The notes under the pieces are model-generated. The model had not been told where the DNA came from. It saw only the letters and a program-made list of their open reading frames with translations, and ran no database searches. A program made the translations under genes and the position numbers. This document shows, piece after piece, positions 19,001-28,845 of a stretch of DNA of 64,000 bases; the stretch's first letter is position 1; every line of letters starts with the position of its first letter. Source of the DNA: CBDFGN01 sp965247065 (GTDB lineage: Bacteria > Bacteroidota > Bacteroidia > Cytophagales > Cyclobacteriaceae); contig CBDFGN010000006.1 of assembly GCA_965247065.1 (NCBI GenBank), forward strand, positions 4,774,001-4,838,000, in the 5' to 3' direction.

Positions 19001-22000
19001 ACACCTAACATTCCGACCAAAATTGTATTTGATGGGATCCTGCATTTTAAATCGAAGACCATTCACCTTGCCGACATCGATACACAACGCGTGCAGGTCA
19101 CCTTTGTTAGAAAGGGCAACAGCTGGGAGTTGGAGGAATTTGAAGGAAGCGTATTATGGCCATTTTATGAATTGGCACTGGACTTGTCCGAAACCGAAAA
19201 AATGCCCGATCCCTTACCCTGGTTATCGGCTGCAGTAAATTCCGAGAAAGTCGGCGATAAAATGACCCTGGTTTTTGGAAAGACCACCCAACCTGCAACA
19301 GTATGGTTCAGTTTTATGGAAAGAACCTGGAAACTTCCGGTCAATTTTGCCGATAGCCGGCTTTCGACAGTGGTTCCAGACGATCACACTTTCAACTTTG
19401 AATTGATCCCGGATGAAAGTGCCGTACATGCTACACTAATGCCAACTTCAGGCACCTTTTGCCTCAAAAGAAAGGGAAATAGTAAAAATTCACAACTGGC
19501 CTTCAACATGGTGGTAACCCATGAGAGCGGTACAGAAAGATCCCTGCTGGACATGGACTTTGATTACGCTTTCAATAAAGGAAAAAACCAATTGTCATTG
19601 GCAAAAGCCGATATCTTGTCGTTTGGCGATTCCAATCACTTGATTTCGTTAAGTGGCAGTGAAAAAGGAGCCGTTGAACTATCTCCCGGCAAATTGACCT
19701 TGGCCATCAACAAAGCCACAGGATGGAGGAAGAACAAATCGAAATTTGAGCTATTGCCCGGCTGGAGTATTTCCGATGAAGAAAGCTTGCAGGCCTATCT
19801 GTCTCTGCAAGTGGTAAGTCCTCCGGCAACCGGGGAGGTTAACCGTGCCCCGCTTAAAACCCTGCAAATGGTGATCGAAACGGCCATTGCTGCACCCGAT
19901 ACACTTTCAACCCTGATCAGCTATTCACTGAACAGTGGTATGCCGCCTCAATTAGCTATTAAATTAACAGGAATACTTCGTTTGTCAAATGAAATTAGCT
20001 GGTCCGCAGGAGATCAACGAGCCTATGCTCATGAAATGGACATTTACTTGAGGCATGCCAACCTGGCTGGGTCCAAATTGGCATCAAAGGGGGATGCCTT
20101 CTTCCGGCCTAAGTACGAAGGTGCTTCCGGTCAAAATGAAGCGGTCACAGGTATGATCGAGCTGCCATGTTTAGCGAACCATCGCCTGATGATGCAAAAC
20201 GGAAGCAGCAGTTCCATGATTTTGCAATGGACGGCCTCACAATCCATCCGTCTTGCTCCTCCTAAATCCTATATCGAAGAAATCTTGCTACGCGGTGTTT
20301 CGGTTCAATTGCCCGCGTTGGAGTACAGCACCAGACATCGTGATCGTAATGCCCGATATCGGTTTGGTGATATGGCCGTCAATTTTAAGCCATCCGAAGC
20401 AGTTGAAATGGGATTTGTAGGTGCTCTGGGCACCGAATTAGAAAGGCTGTTAAAGAAAAACCCGGACATCATGGTCATTGACGCTTCCGAAGCCTTTTGG
20501 ATCAGGTCATTTGCCGACGACATTAGTAAACGCTCTCCTTTCGACTTATGGCGCAAAAAATCCATGGAGGTTAGCGGATTACCCACTTTTGACCAGGATT
20601 TTGATGATTCCGGCAAAACGGATGTAGTGAGTTGGGCCCGATTGGCCATACCTTTTGTTACCGATTCCAGGCGGTACATTGGCAACAATAAAAGTGCAGC
20701 GCTGGAGGCACTGTTATCAAATCAACCTCCGGTGGTTGATGGCCACACTGAGAACTGGGATGCCAAAACCCTATTTCTTTCAAGGGAAAGCCTGCTTAAA
20801 TTATCAGAAATCGATCAATTTTCTTTGGACAACCAACCCAATGAAGTGGAGATGAGTTCAGGCATGGATCCTGTAATATTTGATCCTGTTGCGTATGAAA
20901 GACTTTTCCCCTATACCATGGTGCAGCGTAATTTTGAACCGGGATGGCTCAGCTTTTACGACTGGAAACTCGATGATAAAGACGATGTAAGTCGTGGAAT
21001 ACCCTTTGGATCAACGCTAAGTAGTATTCATGCTTTAAACAAGCACCAACAGGTAGTTCAGATGGCAGTTACGGAAGCAGTGCCTAAGGTAGAGGGCCTG
21101 CCCGGCTCCGACTCCTTTAAGATCAACCCATATTACATAACCAGTCCGGCGGTGGCACTCGATGAGGCACTTATTCCCTTTAGGCCAAGTACGCATTCAC
21201 TCCGGCAGCTAGCAGGAACGCCCAGAATTTTCCTGGAATGGGAGGGGATCACCGCCGATGAGCTGAATTACATTCCACCTGGCGTGGTTGAAGAATTGCT
21301 GGGATGGGCCAACAGCTTTACGGTTGATCAGTTAAGAAGTCATGTTCCCGATGCACCCGGAGGGTTTTCAAAAACAGAAGAAGGGTACGGCATTGGGAAA
21401 TTGGTGGCTGGTCGTATCCAAAAAAGGATACAACAGAAAGGCCCATTTACCCATTTGCAACAATTGTTAGAAATTCAAGGCTTTGGGTTGGATAAACTGA
21501 GTGACTTCATTTATGCAGTCGCAAAGGATCAATATGATTTCTCATTTGAACAATTGAAATTTGAAGAAATACGCATCAGTGTTCAATTCTGGTTACCGGG
21601 TAGTAGCAGCGACCTTGCAGAACCAAGATTAGCTTCTCAAAATGTGTTTTTATTGGGTATTACAGATGTCGATAGCTGGGAAACAGTGCTTTTTCCGCCT
21701 ACCAACACGGCCGGTTTTTCAAAAGTAAGAAAACGTATCTGGGAATGGGTAGCTGGTGAAAAAACTCGGCTCAATGTGGATGTGTCTCCACTTTTGCGAG
21801 TGCGATTGCTGACTCCATCAAAGATGTTGGTAGAGCGAAAGTACTTCCTTGTGGAATCCCGCTTATCGGGTGGTGCCGTTCAAAAGTCAAAGAGAAAGGA
21901 ACTCAATACCAATCAGCCGCTTTCCGTTGATCCACGATTCGAGCGGTTGCCGGAAGCGAGCTATACAGATTCTCTGGCAGCCGGGCCGGAATTACTCAGA

Positions 22001-22168
22001 GGTGAAGTTTATTATGAACCGCGTACTTGGTTTGAGCCTACCGAACCGGTTTTGGATAATAAATCATGGCGGGGCATTCATATCATCTGTAAAGGTGGAA
22101 CCCGCCTTGATTCAACAAGGGGGAATCCGCAATCCTTAGCTGGGAATTTGAAGCTGACGGAGTTCTGA
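16076..22168 (+). CDS. Operon gene 3: giant protein, uninterrupted 2,030-codon part
   Basis: Starts at the ATG at 16076. After a short N-terminus comes a very Lys/His-rich stretch (residues ~32-57). Most of the rest is beta-rich and repetitive in style but without obvious sequence repeats. Near residues 1770-1812 there is a ComEA-type helix-hairpin-helix pair (GIGKLVAGRIQKRIQ then LLEIQGFGLDKLSDFI), which in other proteins binds DNA or acts as an assembly module. No signal peptide or transmembrane helix, so it is cytoplasmic or exported by an unusual route. The stop at 22168 arises from a frameshift in a G5 run (22119-22123); the protein continues below. Family not recognised. Confidence 0.75.
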   Translation: MAKKRIRNFNAYPLNGGWKASFVFDSITFKPAKKSKDHKKKGRHKDKKKHRDEKRMVIDVLRRRRWPKETATNSRDWFRTIAGLVQLKKIEIELPTANKLLVLHLNKHAPKTPGVFDFPTDSEQEINALQDWPFLPTALKVKILGTAGARWPDFISHAVLKILKTGNETSITLNTLLKSHFGLTDPGEGDGLLLNPDGLTLIGVKPVPWESASTLRGKFRYRFRPDGTHWLEIEKNPEWIGSLRNYRYQIIKATAHQEDDDGLPEVDSPGVGLVSSEIPDKVFWQLVKNQWLFIPDPGMFEGEIRGAAGATSRLRFDEVSILDGGKKISCKSGIQVSSDANVNYEFNSGESSLWTGAFDAELEEEGRELMGTLMQQYGLEADEDRAWIQTESGALQLPLQKGSDSSKGQTSFAADGLFKGLLRFSEVPWIKDAKELPPGPDISQIGYSSLIIMNARGFEANFSFNSGDEFTCTGIDVQISEPELRLEDYLPVYLPPLNGQDIFGDGPPDLPTPTAFGEDNPWNHFLGLSLIRRKDYQPDSADTNFKVNISFQPGIADKNALIEGDWTNSHTQVQIPVDRIKDVRYWYRPPGLHWIPGLPLYGDPRAGDRVNDKRTFMALKASEAPSIFLKPGINWQVPVLMSGSFEVPEETSELSQYSLFNWVIPELPGIALELNANSPITLADGMPAAGKLNWIWRHDLPILDEINALRASNEDEKEEEGKTELPRVKWTDQLKEIYLLSQIRGSLLMKSSVNLKKSAILSENAKKVQLKNLFAGQEFAGSANLQIIPPTASLNFSAGTDAVNAITEQHLLKGIDASFEVAYDATQKKFELLPVSTNGPVRMVAGTLLPHKYKLDKEFVTFDQQGMGSFQIKDDRKGRAVLVSSAGDQALKKAWLWSRKLLDLSTSICHVQLNFSNIPLIIDNGKWAYLDDLDLVKSVQFRDFGWGSIGELHFWGLSYQVCNIIAMYFNEGENTTPNIPTKIVFDGILHFKSKTIHLADIDTQRVQVTFVRKGNSWELEEFEGSVLWPFYELALDLSETEKMPDPLPWLSAAVNSEKVGDKMTLVFGKTTQPATVWFSFMERTWKLPVNFADSRLSTVVPDDHTFNFELIPDESAVHATLMPTSGTFCLKRKGNSKNSQLAFNMVVTHESGTERSLLDMDFDYAFNKGKNQLSLAKADILSFGDSNHLISLSGSEKGAVELSPGKLTLAINKATGWRKNKSKFELLPGWSISDEESLQAYLSLQVVSPPATGEVNRAPLKTLQMVIETAIAAPDTLSTLISYSLNSGMPPQLAIKLTGILRLSNEISWSAGDQRAYAHEMDIYLRHANLAGSKLASKGDAFFRPKYEGASGQNEAVTGMIELPCLANHRLMMQNGSSSSMILQWTASQSIRLAPPKSYIEEILLRGVSVQLPALEYSTRHRDRNARYRFGDMAVNFKPSEAVEMGFVGALGTELERLLKKNPDIMVIDASEAFWIRSFADDISKRSPFDLWRKKSMEVSGLPTFDQDFDDSGKTDVVSWARLAIPFVTDSRRYIGNNKSAALEALLSNQPPVVDGHTENWDAKTLFLSRESLLKLSEIDQFSLDNQPNEVEMSSGMDPVIFDPVAYERLFPYTMVQRNFEPGWLSFYDWKLDDKDDVSRGIPFGSTLSSIHALNKHQQVVQMAVTEAVPKVEGLPGSDSFKINPYYITSPAVALDEALIPFRPSTHSLRQLAGTPRIFLEWEGITADELNYIPPGVVEELLGWANSFTVDQLRSHVPDAPGGFSKTEEGYGIGKLVAGRIQKRIQQKGPFTHLQQLLEIQGFGLDKLSDFIYAVAKDQYDFSFEQLKFEEIRISVQFWLPGSSSDLAEPRLASQNVFLLGITDVDSWETVLFPPTNTAGFSKVRKRIWEWVAGEKTRLNVDVSPLLRVRLLTPSKMLVERKYFLVESRLSGGAVQKSKRKELNTNQPLSVDPRFERLPEASYTDSLAAGPELLRGEVYYEPRTWFEPTEPVLDNKSWRGIHIICKGGTRLDSTRGNPQSLAGNLKLTEF

Positions 22169-23136
22169 AGCTTAACGATCGTGAGGGAAAACAATCCTTG
22201 GTTTTGGATGGTGATAGCCAGGTGCTTAAACCGGACAGCACGACGGTTTACATCCTCACTTTAGCGGATGCCGCTGGCGAAATAATAGACCAATTTGAAG
22301 TTTATGTGCTCGTTAGGTTTCCAGCGGCAGGCAATGCCGTGGGTTTCACCCATAAGATTGCCGGAACGGCTGCCGGTCCTTTAAATCCATCCAGGCAACC
22401 ACAAAGCAAATCCGATGACAATTATCAGCGTTGGTTGGAAATGACTCGTGATGTGGTTTTTGAAGACATTACCAGGAGTGAGCAAACCTCTATTTTGGAG
22501 CCCGGTGTATTATTATCCGCTTCAAGAAAAATCAGCTTCGATGAAACTGAGGTGGAAGTTGCCAACCTTAACCCCTTCCTCAGTCCGAGGGTAGGGCACA
22601 TCTTCACCTCCGGCAGACCGGGAGCCATGATGCGTTTTCGGCTCGCTACCCTGATGGCAGGCAAGGATAATATCGTGCGCAGGGGAGGATCATGGGCCAA
22701 TGAATTCCGTTTTCCACGTCCGGTACCACTGCCGAAAGAGCTGTTTACTTTTGATCCCAACTATGTGGCTGAGTCTGAAAAGACGGAATGGCCCACCTGT
22801 TCTGTAGAAGCCATGAACGGACCGGAGCCTTTTGCTTTTTATGGCTTGGCCTGGCAAGACCCCATCTTTAACCGCCGCCTCCATGCTGCGGCGCAGGAAT
22901 TGGTGCAAGGTGACCTGTTTTTAGGCCTCGACAGAGCTGTTTATGGTGGAAAAGACCTCTGTTATCCCGAAATTCAACTGCTGCCCGGCGTACCTGCGAA
23001 TTGGAAAGTAAAGCTGGAAGTTAAAATTCGGCGAACGGTCCATTTTCAATTGGAGACGGTCGAAAGCATGACCTTTGAAATCACTAAAACTAAGGTGATC
23101 AACAATGGTTTTCCGGGTAAAACATTAAAAATATAA
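22120..23136 (+). pseudogene. Gene 3 continuation, second segment
   Basis: Adding one G at 22119-22123 continues the giant protein directly into this frame (GESAILSWEFEADGVLKL). A TTG at 22198 would give 312 aa if used as a restart. Contains LLPGVPANWKVKLEVKIRR near the end. Closed by a second shift in the A4 run at 23119-23122. Confidence 0.6.
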
Positions 23137-23573
23137 CCAAAGCTGAGGGAAGTGACAGATTTGTTTTTGAATTAGGCATTAACCAACCAGAAGCTACTGA
23201 CGACAATTTTGAGGCATTGCCTGAAAATGAAGACCAATTGGTAGTGACTGCATCGCTACTTATTAACAATAACGAACGAAGCAGGATCCAACTCACCGGA
23301 ATTATCCGAACAGATAAAGACAGTTGGTCACAACCTCAGAATGCGTATGGGGTGGTTCGAAAGTTGGAGCAGGAGGGGAAGGCCCCGCAAAGCGATATTG
23401 TTGCCTTTGGGTGGGTACCCAAACCAAAGATTGTCAAACGCCGGGACCGTTTCCTGGCCGATAGCTGGGAAGGTACTTTCCGCTATAAGGATGCCTTTGT
23501 GAAACCACCCAACACGACAGTCGATTATGAAGTAATGAGTATAACGAGTTATGGTGAAATGATGATAAAGTAA
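23119..23573 (+). pseudogene. Gene 3 continuation, C-terminal segment
   Basis: Adding one A at 23119-23122 gives the run-on FPGKNIKNITKAEGSDRF and continues to a natural stop at 23573. With both corrections gene 3 spans 16076-23573 and encodes about 2,499 aa. The stop is seven bases before gene 4. Confidence 0.6.
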
Positions 23574-23579
23574 TTTGTC

Positions 23580-25949
23580 ATGGATTTAAGAGAATTAGTG
23601 CCTACGGTTCCGGAAGATGTTAAGGAACTGGAATTAAAAAGCAACGGTATTTACGTGGTGACTTTACAGCTCTGGCTGAGGATGCTGGGCTTTGATCTTG
23701 GAAAGATAGATGGCATTTTTGGCAACAAGACTGAAAAAGCTTTTAAAAATTGGAAGGGGTTACCCTCTGATGACCAATCCAAAGTAAAAGTGACCTATGA
23801 TGAGTGGGTGGCCATGGATGCGCTGCTGAGAGCTAAATTGCCACCTGATCCCGAAACCCTAGTGCCTATACCATTTCCCAGAAAAAATGATTATGAAACC
23901 GACGAAGCTTACGCCTATGCCCTGCAAATGGGGCTGGGACATTTCGGTTTCCGCATACCGGCTCAAAAAGGCACCCATTATCTGGAGGTAGATGGAACAG
24001 GCCTGGGGATACTGGAAAATGTGCCTCCCGGGATCTATGAACTTGAAATCGTGGAAAGCACTGACACTTCCGTGAGCAGTCACACAACCTCCCGTGAAGG
24101 TTCAGGCAGTTTGGAGGTTAAAGTGTTTGATGAAATGGACAATCCAATAAGGGGTAAAGTTAAACTTACCAACAAAACGCCGGACCCTGAATCCCTAAGA
24201 AAGAGTATTCGTCTGTTTAAAGCCCTAGCAAGAGAAGTTGAGGTTTTGGAAGATAAGCACGAAGAAGAAGTAAACCGGTCAATCATTGATGGAGAACTTG
24301 TTTCGTCGAATCATCGAATATGGGATACTTTTTCCAATTCCTGGGGGCAATTTTATGGTGCGCCATGGATGGGTATTATGTATGATCCAATCATTGATGA
24401 AACCCTCAAAGCCAAAGTCATTGAACGCAGCTGGACCACTTTTGAGACCGCAAGTATCTTATATCAATGGGCAAGCGAGCATATAAAATCTGCGGATCAC
24501 AATGATTATCGTCCAATTGCTGTCAGGCATTTGAACCATCGGTATGGCGGGCTGATCCAAGACCGGATCGACTTTTCTCAGACCGGATATGCTGTTTCAT
24601 TACACCTGCCCAGAAAATCCTCTAGAAAGGTAAAAAATAAAAATACCGGCCAGGATTACGGTCTGATTGACTATCAATCATCAGAATACCACCTACCTGC
24701 TTATGACTTAATGTTTAAGAACCTGATAACGATAGATTCAGATTATCAAATCAAATCTCCGGATCAACAACTCGTCGCAGATTTAAATGATCAAATGGAC
24801 CAGATCACCGAGGGCGATCTGGTCTGGGATAGTCACCTAAGTGTCAATGCGGGTTTATGGAGGAAAAGGCTTACAAGGATTGCAATTGAGATTCGGTTCA
24901 AATCAGGAAATGAAGAGCTTTCCTTTCCCGTCAGAAATGCCACGGTAAAGATTACGGATGTCCATGGAAAAGTAAAAGATTTAAGTGGAAGGCGAGTAAG
25001 AAGTAGGAACGGGAAAAAAGAAACTACTGAAACCGATCGCCGTGGAAAAGTAAAGTTACCCAAGAGATATTTAAGAAATAGCAAGAGAGATCCGGATGCT
25101 CCTTATAGCATTACCATCACTACGCCAGATAAGAATGAAATCACCAAACAAATAGTAAAAAAGGTAGGTAAAAAGCTCCTACTGGATTCAATTGGCGACT
25201 ACCTGGACTATAGTGGTAGTGTGTTGGGCTTTGGACTTTACCAGCTAAAGAACAAAAAGTGGACTAAATTTTCAAGCAGGCAAGCCTACAAGGATCACCG
25301 TTCATTATTAAGAGACGATTTCATCGATAAGTTACTATTGTCCAAGCTGAAATGCCCATTTAAACTTAATGCAAATCAACAGGCGGTAATCAAAGAAGAC
25401 GATTATTACTTGTCTCCCATAAGAATAGACGAGTTGTTCCCGCATTACGCCATAGATCTTGGATCGAGGATCTACTTCAAGAAAGAGGATCAGTACAGAA
25501 GTTTGGATGACACAACCAAAGTACATCCAATCATTGAAGAGGGCTTCGTGAAGGCCACTTCAGTACAGGAGGTGGAGCAGAGGGTGTGTTTGAAAAAAGG
25601 CGACTTTAGATTGGTGGTGGAACTTAATTATACCCATGTAAAGCCTCACGATTCTCTGAAATCAAACTGGACTTCTTATGATGCGTATAAGGCGAAAGTG
25701 GGGGCTTCAATAGGGACACTTTGGCAGAAAAAGAACAATACGTTATGGACTGCGTTTGTCAAACCTTATGTATTCCACGAAAATACAAACACCACACCCG
25801 TGCACAAAAAGAAGGGAAACCACATCCATCTTATAACATATGGTATCTATGATATCACGATTGAATTTCCAAAGAAGCAAGACCAGGAGAACTATGACAA
25901 GGAAACCTTTACCTTTTACAACAGCATTTTATTGCCGGCCATTTGCTAA
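23580..25949 (+). CDS. Operon gene 4: 789-aa protein with peptidoglycan-binding-like N-terminus
   Basis: ATG at 23580, seven bases after gene 3. Residues ~18-55 (NGIYVVTLQLWLRMLGFDLG, KIDGIFGNKTEKAFKNW) match the PG_binding_1 fold, yet there is no signal peptide. A beta-domain follows (~100-200). A central part with RPIAVRHLNHRYGGLIQDR and QTGYAVSLHLPR faintly recalls murein endopeptidases, but I cannot assign metal ligands. Residues ~430-520 resemble a carboxypeptidase-regulatory-like beta-sandwich (NATVKITDVHGKVKDLSG). The C-terminal third is unrecognised. PG-binding domains without signal peptides occur in phage-tail-like and secretion-machine proteins; that role here is speculation. Confidence 0.65.
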   Translation: MDLRELVPTVPEDVKELELKSNGIYVVTLQLWLRMLGFDLGKIDGIFGNKTEKAFKNWKGLPSDDQSKVKVTYDEWVAMDALLRAKLPPDPETLVPIPFPRKNDYETDEAYAYALQMGLGHFGFRIPAQKGTHYLEVDGTGLGILENVPPGIYELEIVESTDTSVSSHTTSREGSGSLEVKVFDEMDNPIRGKVKLTNKTPDPESLRKSIRLFKALAREVEVLEDKHEEEVNRSIIDGELVSSNHRIWDTFSNSWGQFYGAPWMGIMYDPIIDETLKAKVIERSWTTFETASILYQWASEHIKSADHNDYRPIAVRHLNHRYGGLIQDRIDFSQTGYAVSLHLPRKSSRKVKNKNTGQDYGLIDYQSSEYHLPAYDLMFKNLITIDSDYQIKSPDQQLVADLNDQMDQITEGDLVWDSHLSVNAGLWRKRLTRIAIEIRFKSGNEELSFPVRNATVKITDVHGKVKDLSGRRVRSRNGKKETTETDRRGKVKLPKRYLRNSKRDPDAPYSITITTPDKNEITKQIVKKVGKKLLLDSIGDYLDYSGSVLGFGLYQLKNKKWTKFSSRQAYKDHRSLLRDDFIDKLLLSKLKCPFKLNANQQAVIKEDDYYLSPIRIDELFPHYAIDLGSRIYFKKEDQYRSLDDTTKVHPIIEEGFVKATSVQEVEQRVCLKKGDFRLVVELNYTHVKPHDSLKSNWTSYDAYKAKVGASIGTLWQKKNNTLWTAFVKPYVFHENTNTTPVHKKKGNHIHLITYGIYDITIEFPKKQDQENYDKETFTFYNSILLPAIC

Positions 25950-25975
25950 AAAGTCAATTTTCTAAGAACACAATA

Positions 25976-26545
25976 ATGAAGCATAACCATATAATGGGAG
26001 TTCTAAACGGATCAATCAATTGCATGTACTTAAGCAGCAATAGGCTAAACCAGCGACTTAATGCGTCTCTCCATTTTAAAAAGCTGGCGTCAATTTTTAG
26101 CAGCGATAATGGTGAACCGAGGTGTAATGACCTATCGATACTAAAACAGCAACTTGCAAACAATCGCTCACCAATCATATATTTCTTAGCTCATTCCGAA
26201 AGAAAAAAAGGGATGTACATCGGAGAAAATGCCAACGTCAATGGGGATAAGTTGGGATCGATGCTCCACACTCAAACCAATAGGATACCAAAAATCATTA
26301 TTTTCAATACCTGTTATGGTATTCAAAGTGGACTAGTGGGGGCTTCATTAAAAGCTGGTGTACAGACCGTGGTGGCGACTGAGAGGACTATTCCAATAGC
26401 GCACATGTGCGCTTACATAGAATCACTTTTGGAGAATTGGCAGTATGGGGGATTATCCTTAAATAAAACCGTACTACAAACGAATCAAGCTTTTAAAAGA
26501 AGAAGCGTTGAATTCGCAGTGTACAAAAGCTATACCAATGACTAG
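25976..26545 (+). CDS. Operon gene 5: CHAT-domain caspase-like protease
   Basis: 189 aa from the ATG at 25976. The CHAT core is visible: His73 in IIYFLAHSERKK, Cys113 in KIIIFNTCYG, followed by SLKAGVQTVVATERTIP (the 'G.. .Vv.t...v' segment) and a final helix with ALxxA-like spacing (LNKTVLQTNQAF). CHAT proteases are clan CD cysteine peptidases, and several act as effectors or activators in bacterial conflict systems. No TPR or other sensor is fused. It overlaps gene 6 by eight bases (ATGACTAG), so production is coupled. Confidence 0.75.
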   Translation: MKHNHIMGVLNGSINCMYLSSNRLNQRLNASLHFKKLASIFSSDNGEPRCNDLSILKQQLANNRSPIIYFLAHSERKKGMYIGENANVNGDKLGSMLHTQTNRIPKIIIFNTCYGIQSGLVGASLKAGVQTVVATERTIPIAHMCAYIESLLENWQYGGLSLNKTVLQTNQAFKRRSVEFAVYKSYTND

Positions 26546-28102
26546 ACTGCTGGTCAACATTCAGCAAGAACAAAATACTATTGTTCCTCTAAGACTACGG
26601 AAGGGCAGGGTTGAAGAAGTGGGTATACTCCCCCGTCCAAACGCGATTGGATGGAGCAGGTTGTTCATGCATCTTTGGACGCAAGCTGAAAAAGAAGTAC
26701 CTGATGGTGATGACAATGCCATTAAAAAGTGGGTGCTGGAAGCGCTGCAAATACTCAGCGATTACCACATCAACTTACACCCCGATAAGATCAATCATCT
26801 CGATGTGATAGCCATCTTAAAAAGGTTTGGAAAAATTACCAAGCCATTTCAACCTTACGACCCTAATCTAAAGGATGAACACGATAATTCCTGGTTTGAA
26901 AGCCATAGCCAATATGGAAAATACTTTGAGAACCCGGGCGCTGACGATGCTGATCCTTGGTGGATGAAGGCGATTGATTTTGATGAGATAAAAACGACTC
27001 CAATAGCAGTTCCGATTCCAAAACCTCTCCCCTCCAGCCCTGCTTTATTAGAACATCGAATACACAAGTATTACAATGGTGACCTAAATGTTTGGGTTAC
27101 GGGGACAAATCTGAGACTGTCTCCGGATGTTATGAAACTAGGGGCTTCTTTTAAGATAGGTACAAGTCAATTGCAGAAGGACTTTAAGCGGTTTCTAAAG
27201 TTGGATTATCTATCCATAAGAAGCAGGGTTAGCATTGCAATTGTGAACATCAACGACGTTCACCATCCTCAATTTATTGGATGGCGTGAGAAAGATGAGG
27301 TTTATGGTGTAAGTACTGCTAAAATCATATCCGTATATGCCATTCACCAATTGAAATATGAGCTGAACGTTTTTTTGAAAGAAAAAACAAATACCGGAAC
27401 TAGATACGCTACCATTGCGGCCTTGGAAATAGACATGCATGCCATTTGGGGATCATTGAACATTGAAGATAAGTTGCCTAGTATCCAGCAGCTTTTTGAT
27501 CTTACCGGCAACCCCTTTCCAAATGCAGTTGACATCCGAACTGATTGGAAGAACGTCTTGAATGACATAAGTGGTGCTGGATCCCCTCCCGTGGGAACGA
27601 ACGCGAAAAATAATGAGTTGATCGGTTTGCTTGGATTTGATTTCATCAACTCCCTTCTGATTCAATCAGGTTTATTTGACTCATCTAGTAATAAAGGAAT
27701 TTGGATGAATTCGGGTTTTGGTACCTCCCCAAGAAGGAATCCTTACCGTAAAATTGACGCCAGCGAAACTATATCAACGCCCAATCCGTAGCTGCTTACT
27801 TCACCTTACTTGCACAAAAAAGACTGGTAGGTCATGCCTGGATAAGTAACGCAATATCCAAAAACCTGGATGCTACTGAAGGAGGTTGTTATTATGTTCC
27901 ATCCCCATTTAATGACAACTATATAGAACAAGCCAAATGTGGATACTTTCCTGAGAACAATTCCGTATGGAAGCACGATGCATTAATTCTTGACAACGGC
28001 ACCCAACGCTACGTCATCGTTTATCTCACCACATCTGTGCCCGATAGTACAAGAACCAAATTAATGAAGGATCTTTTAGAGTATGTGCTTGTTTTTAAGT
28101 GA
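26538..28102 (+). CDS. Operon gene 6: serine beta-lactamase/transpeptidase-like protein, one frameshift
   Basis: ATG 26538 overlaps the CHAT stop. The first frame ends at 27791 (418 aa). One missing base near 27777 (STPN versus STAQSVAAYFTLLAQKRLVG) joins it to a tail ending at 28102, total about 521 aa. The N-terminal ~180 residues are unrecognised. The C-terminal part resembles the penicillin-recognising fold: SIAIVNINDVHHPQFIGW then STAK at 259-262 with a following helix (SxxK nucleophile and base), and a late strand ILDNGTQRYVIVYLTT where a KTG-type strand should be. No signal peptide, which is unusual for this fold. Substrate unknown. Confidence 0.65.
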
Positions 28103-28845
28103 AATTGATAGGCTTTCCTAGTATTGCATATAGCCGCAAAAGTAGGATATCAGCCTAATAATATTTGACAGGGATAAAGGGGCGTGTATTGCTCATTTTA
28201 TTTTATCTCATGAAACACTGTATCGAATCCTTCAATTCACCTTCCTCGACAATGACAGAATGACTTTCAAAAGTTTAGCGAATTCAGGCGTAGCTTGCAT
28301 ATACTTCAGAAAGGATGGAACTATCTCGTCCGGATTCGATGTGCCCGAGCACGAAAATAGGACGGTGGTATCGATACGCACATTGCCTCTTGGGATTGTA
28401 TGATTTGTTTTCACCAACATGAATTTTTTATAAAAATTTCGATTTAAAAAGAGTTGAACATTTAACTGAGCTAGGGATGTAGCCTTCCCATTTTTTGCCT
28501 GTATAAGGTTATTGGGAATGAATGGGTTCTTTTTTGTTGATAGTGCTTCTCAAGGAAAGGGTAGGGAGTCTCACAAAACGAAAGTCTCAGTAAACGAATC
28601 TTAGCAAGAGCATTCGTATTTTAAGCAGTAATGAATTAAAACACTTCCCTCTTTGATGCTTCAAGTAATATTCAAATGACCCATGGATAATTTAGCAAGT
28701 CGGCTGCAGAAAATACTGTGTTAACATTTGATTTGTCCACTCTCGTAACTGCTGTATCGGCTTCTTCCTATGTCCCTTCCTCCCCGGAAGAGATAAATGA
28801 AATTTTACAAATAACTGCTTAATGGTGGAAGGATTGAAGATCATT
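28103..28845. other. Intergenic, one weak minus-strand frame
   Basis: A 62-codon minus frame (28232-28420: MLVKTNHTIPRGN, SCSGTSNPDEIVPSFLKYMQ) looks protein-like and faintly recalls the end of PD-(D/E)XK transposase-like (Rpn) proteins, but it has no preceding catalytic part. Nothing else recognised. Confidence 0.35.

Noticed and set aside
11763..28102. Type VI secretion or phage-tail-like injection system
   Set aside because: A PG-binding-like domain without signal peptide is suggestive, but there is no sheath, tube, baseplate, AAA+ ATPase or VgrG/PAAR-like gene in the window.
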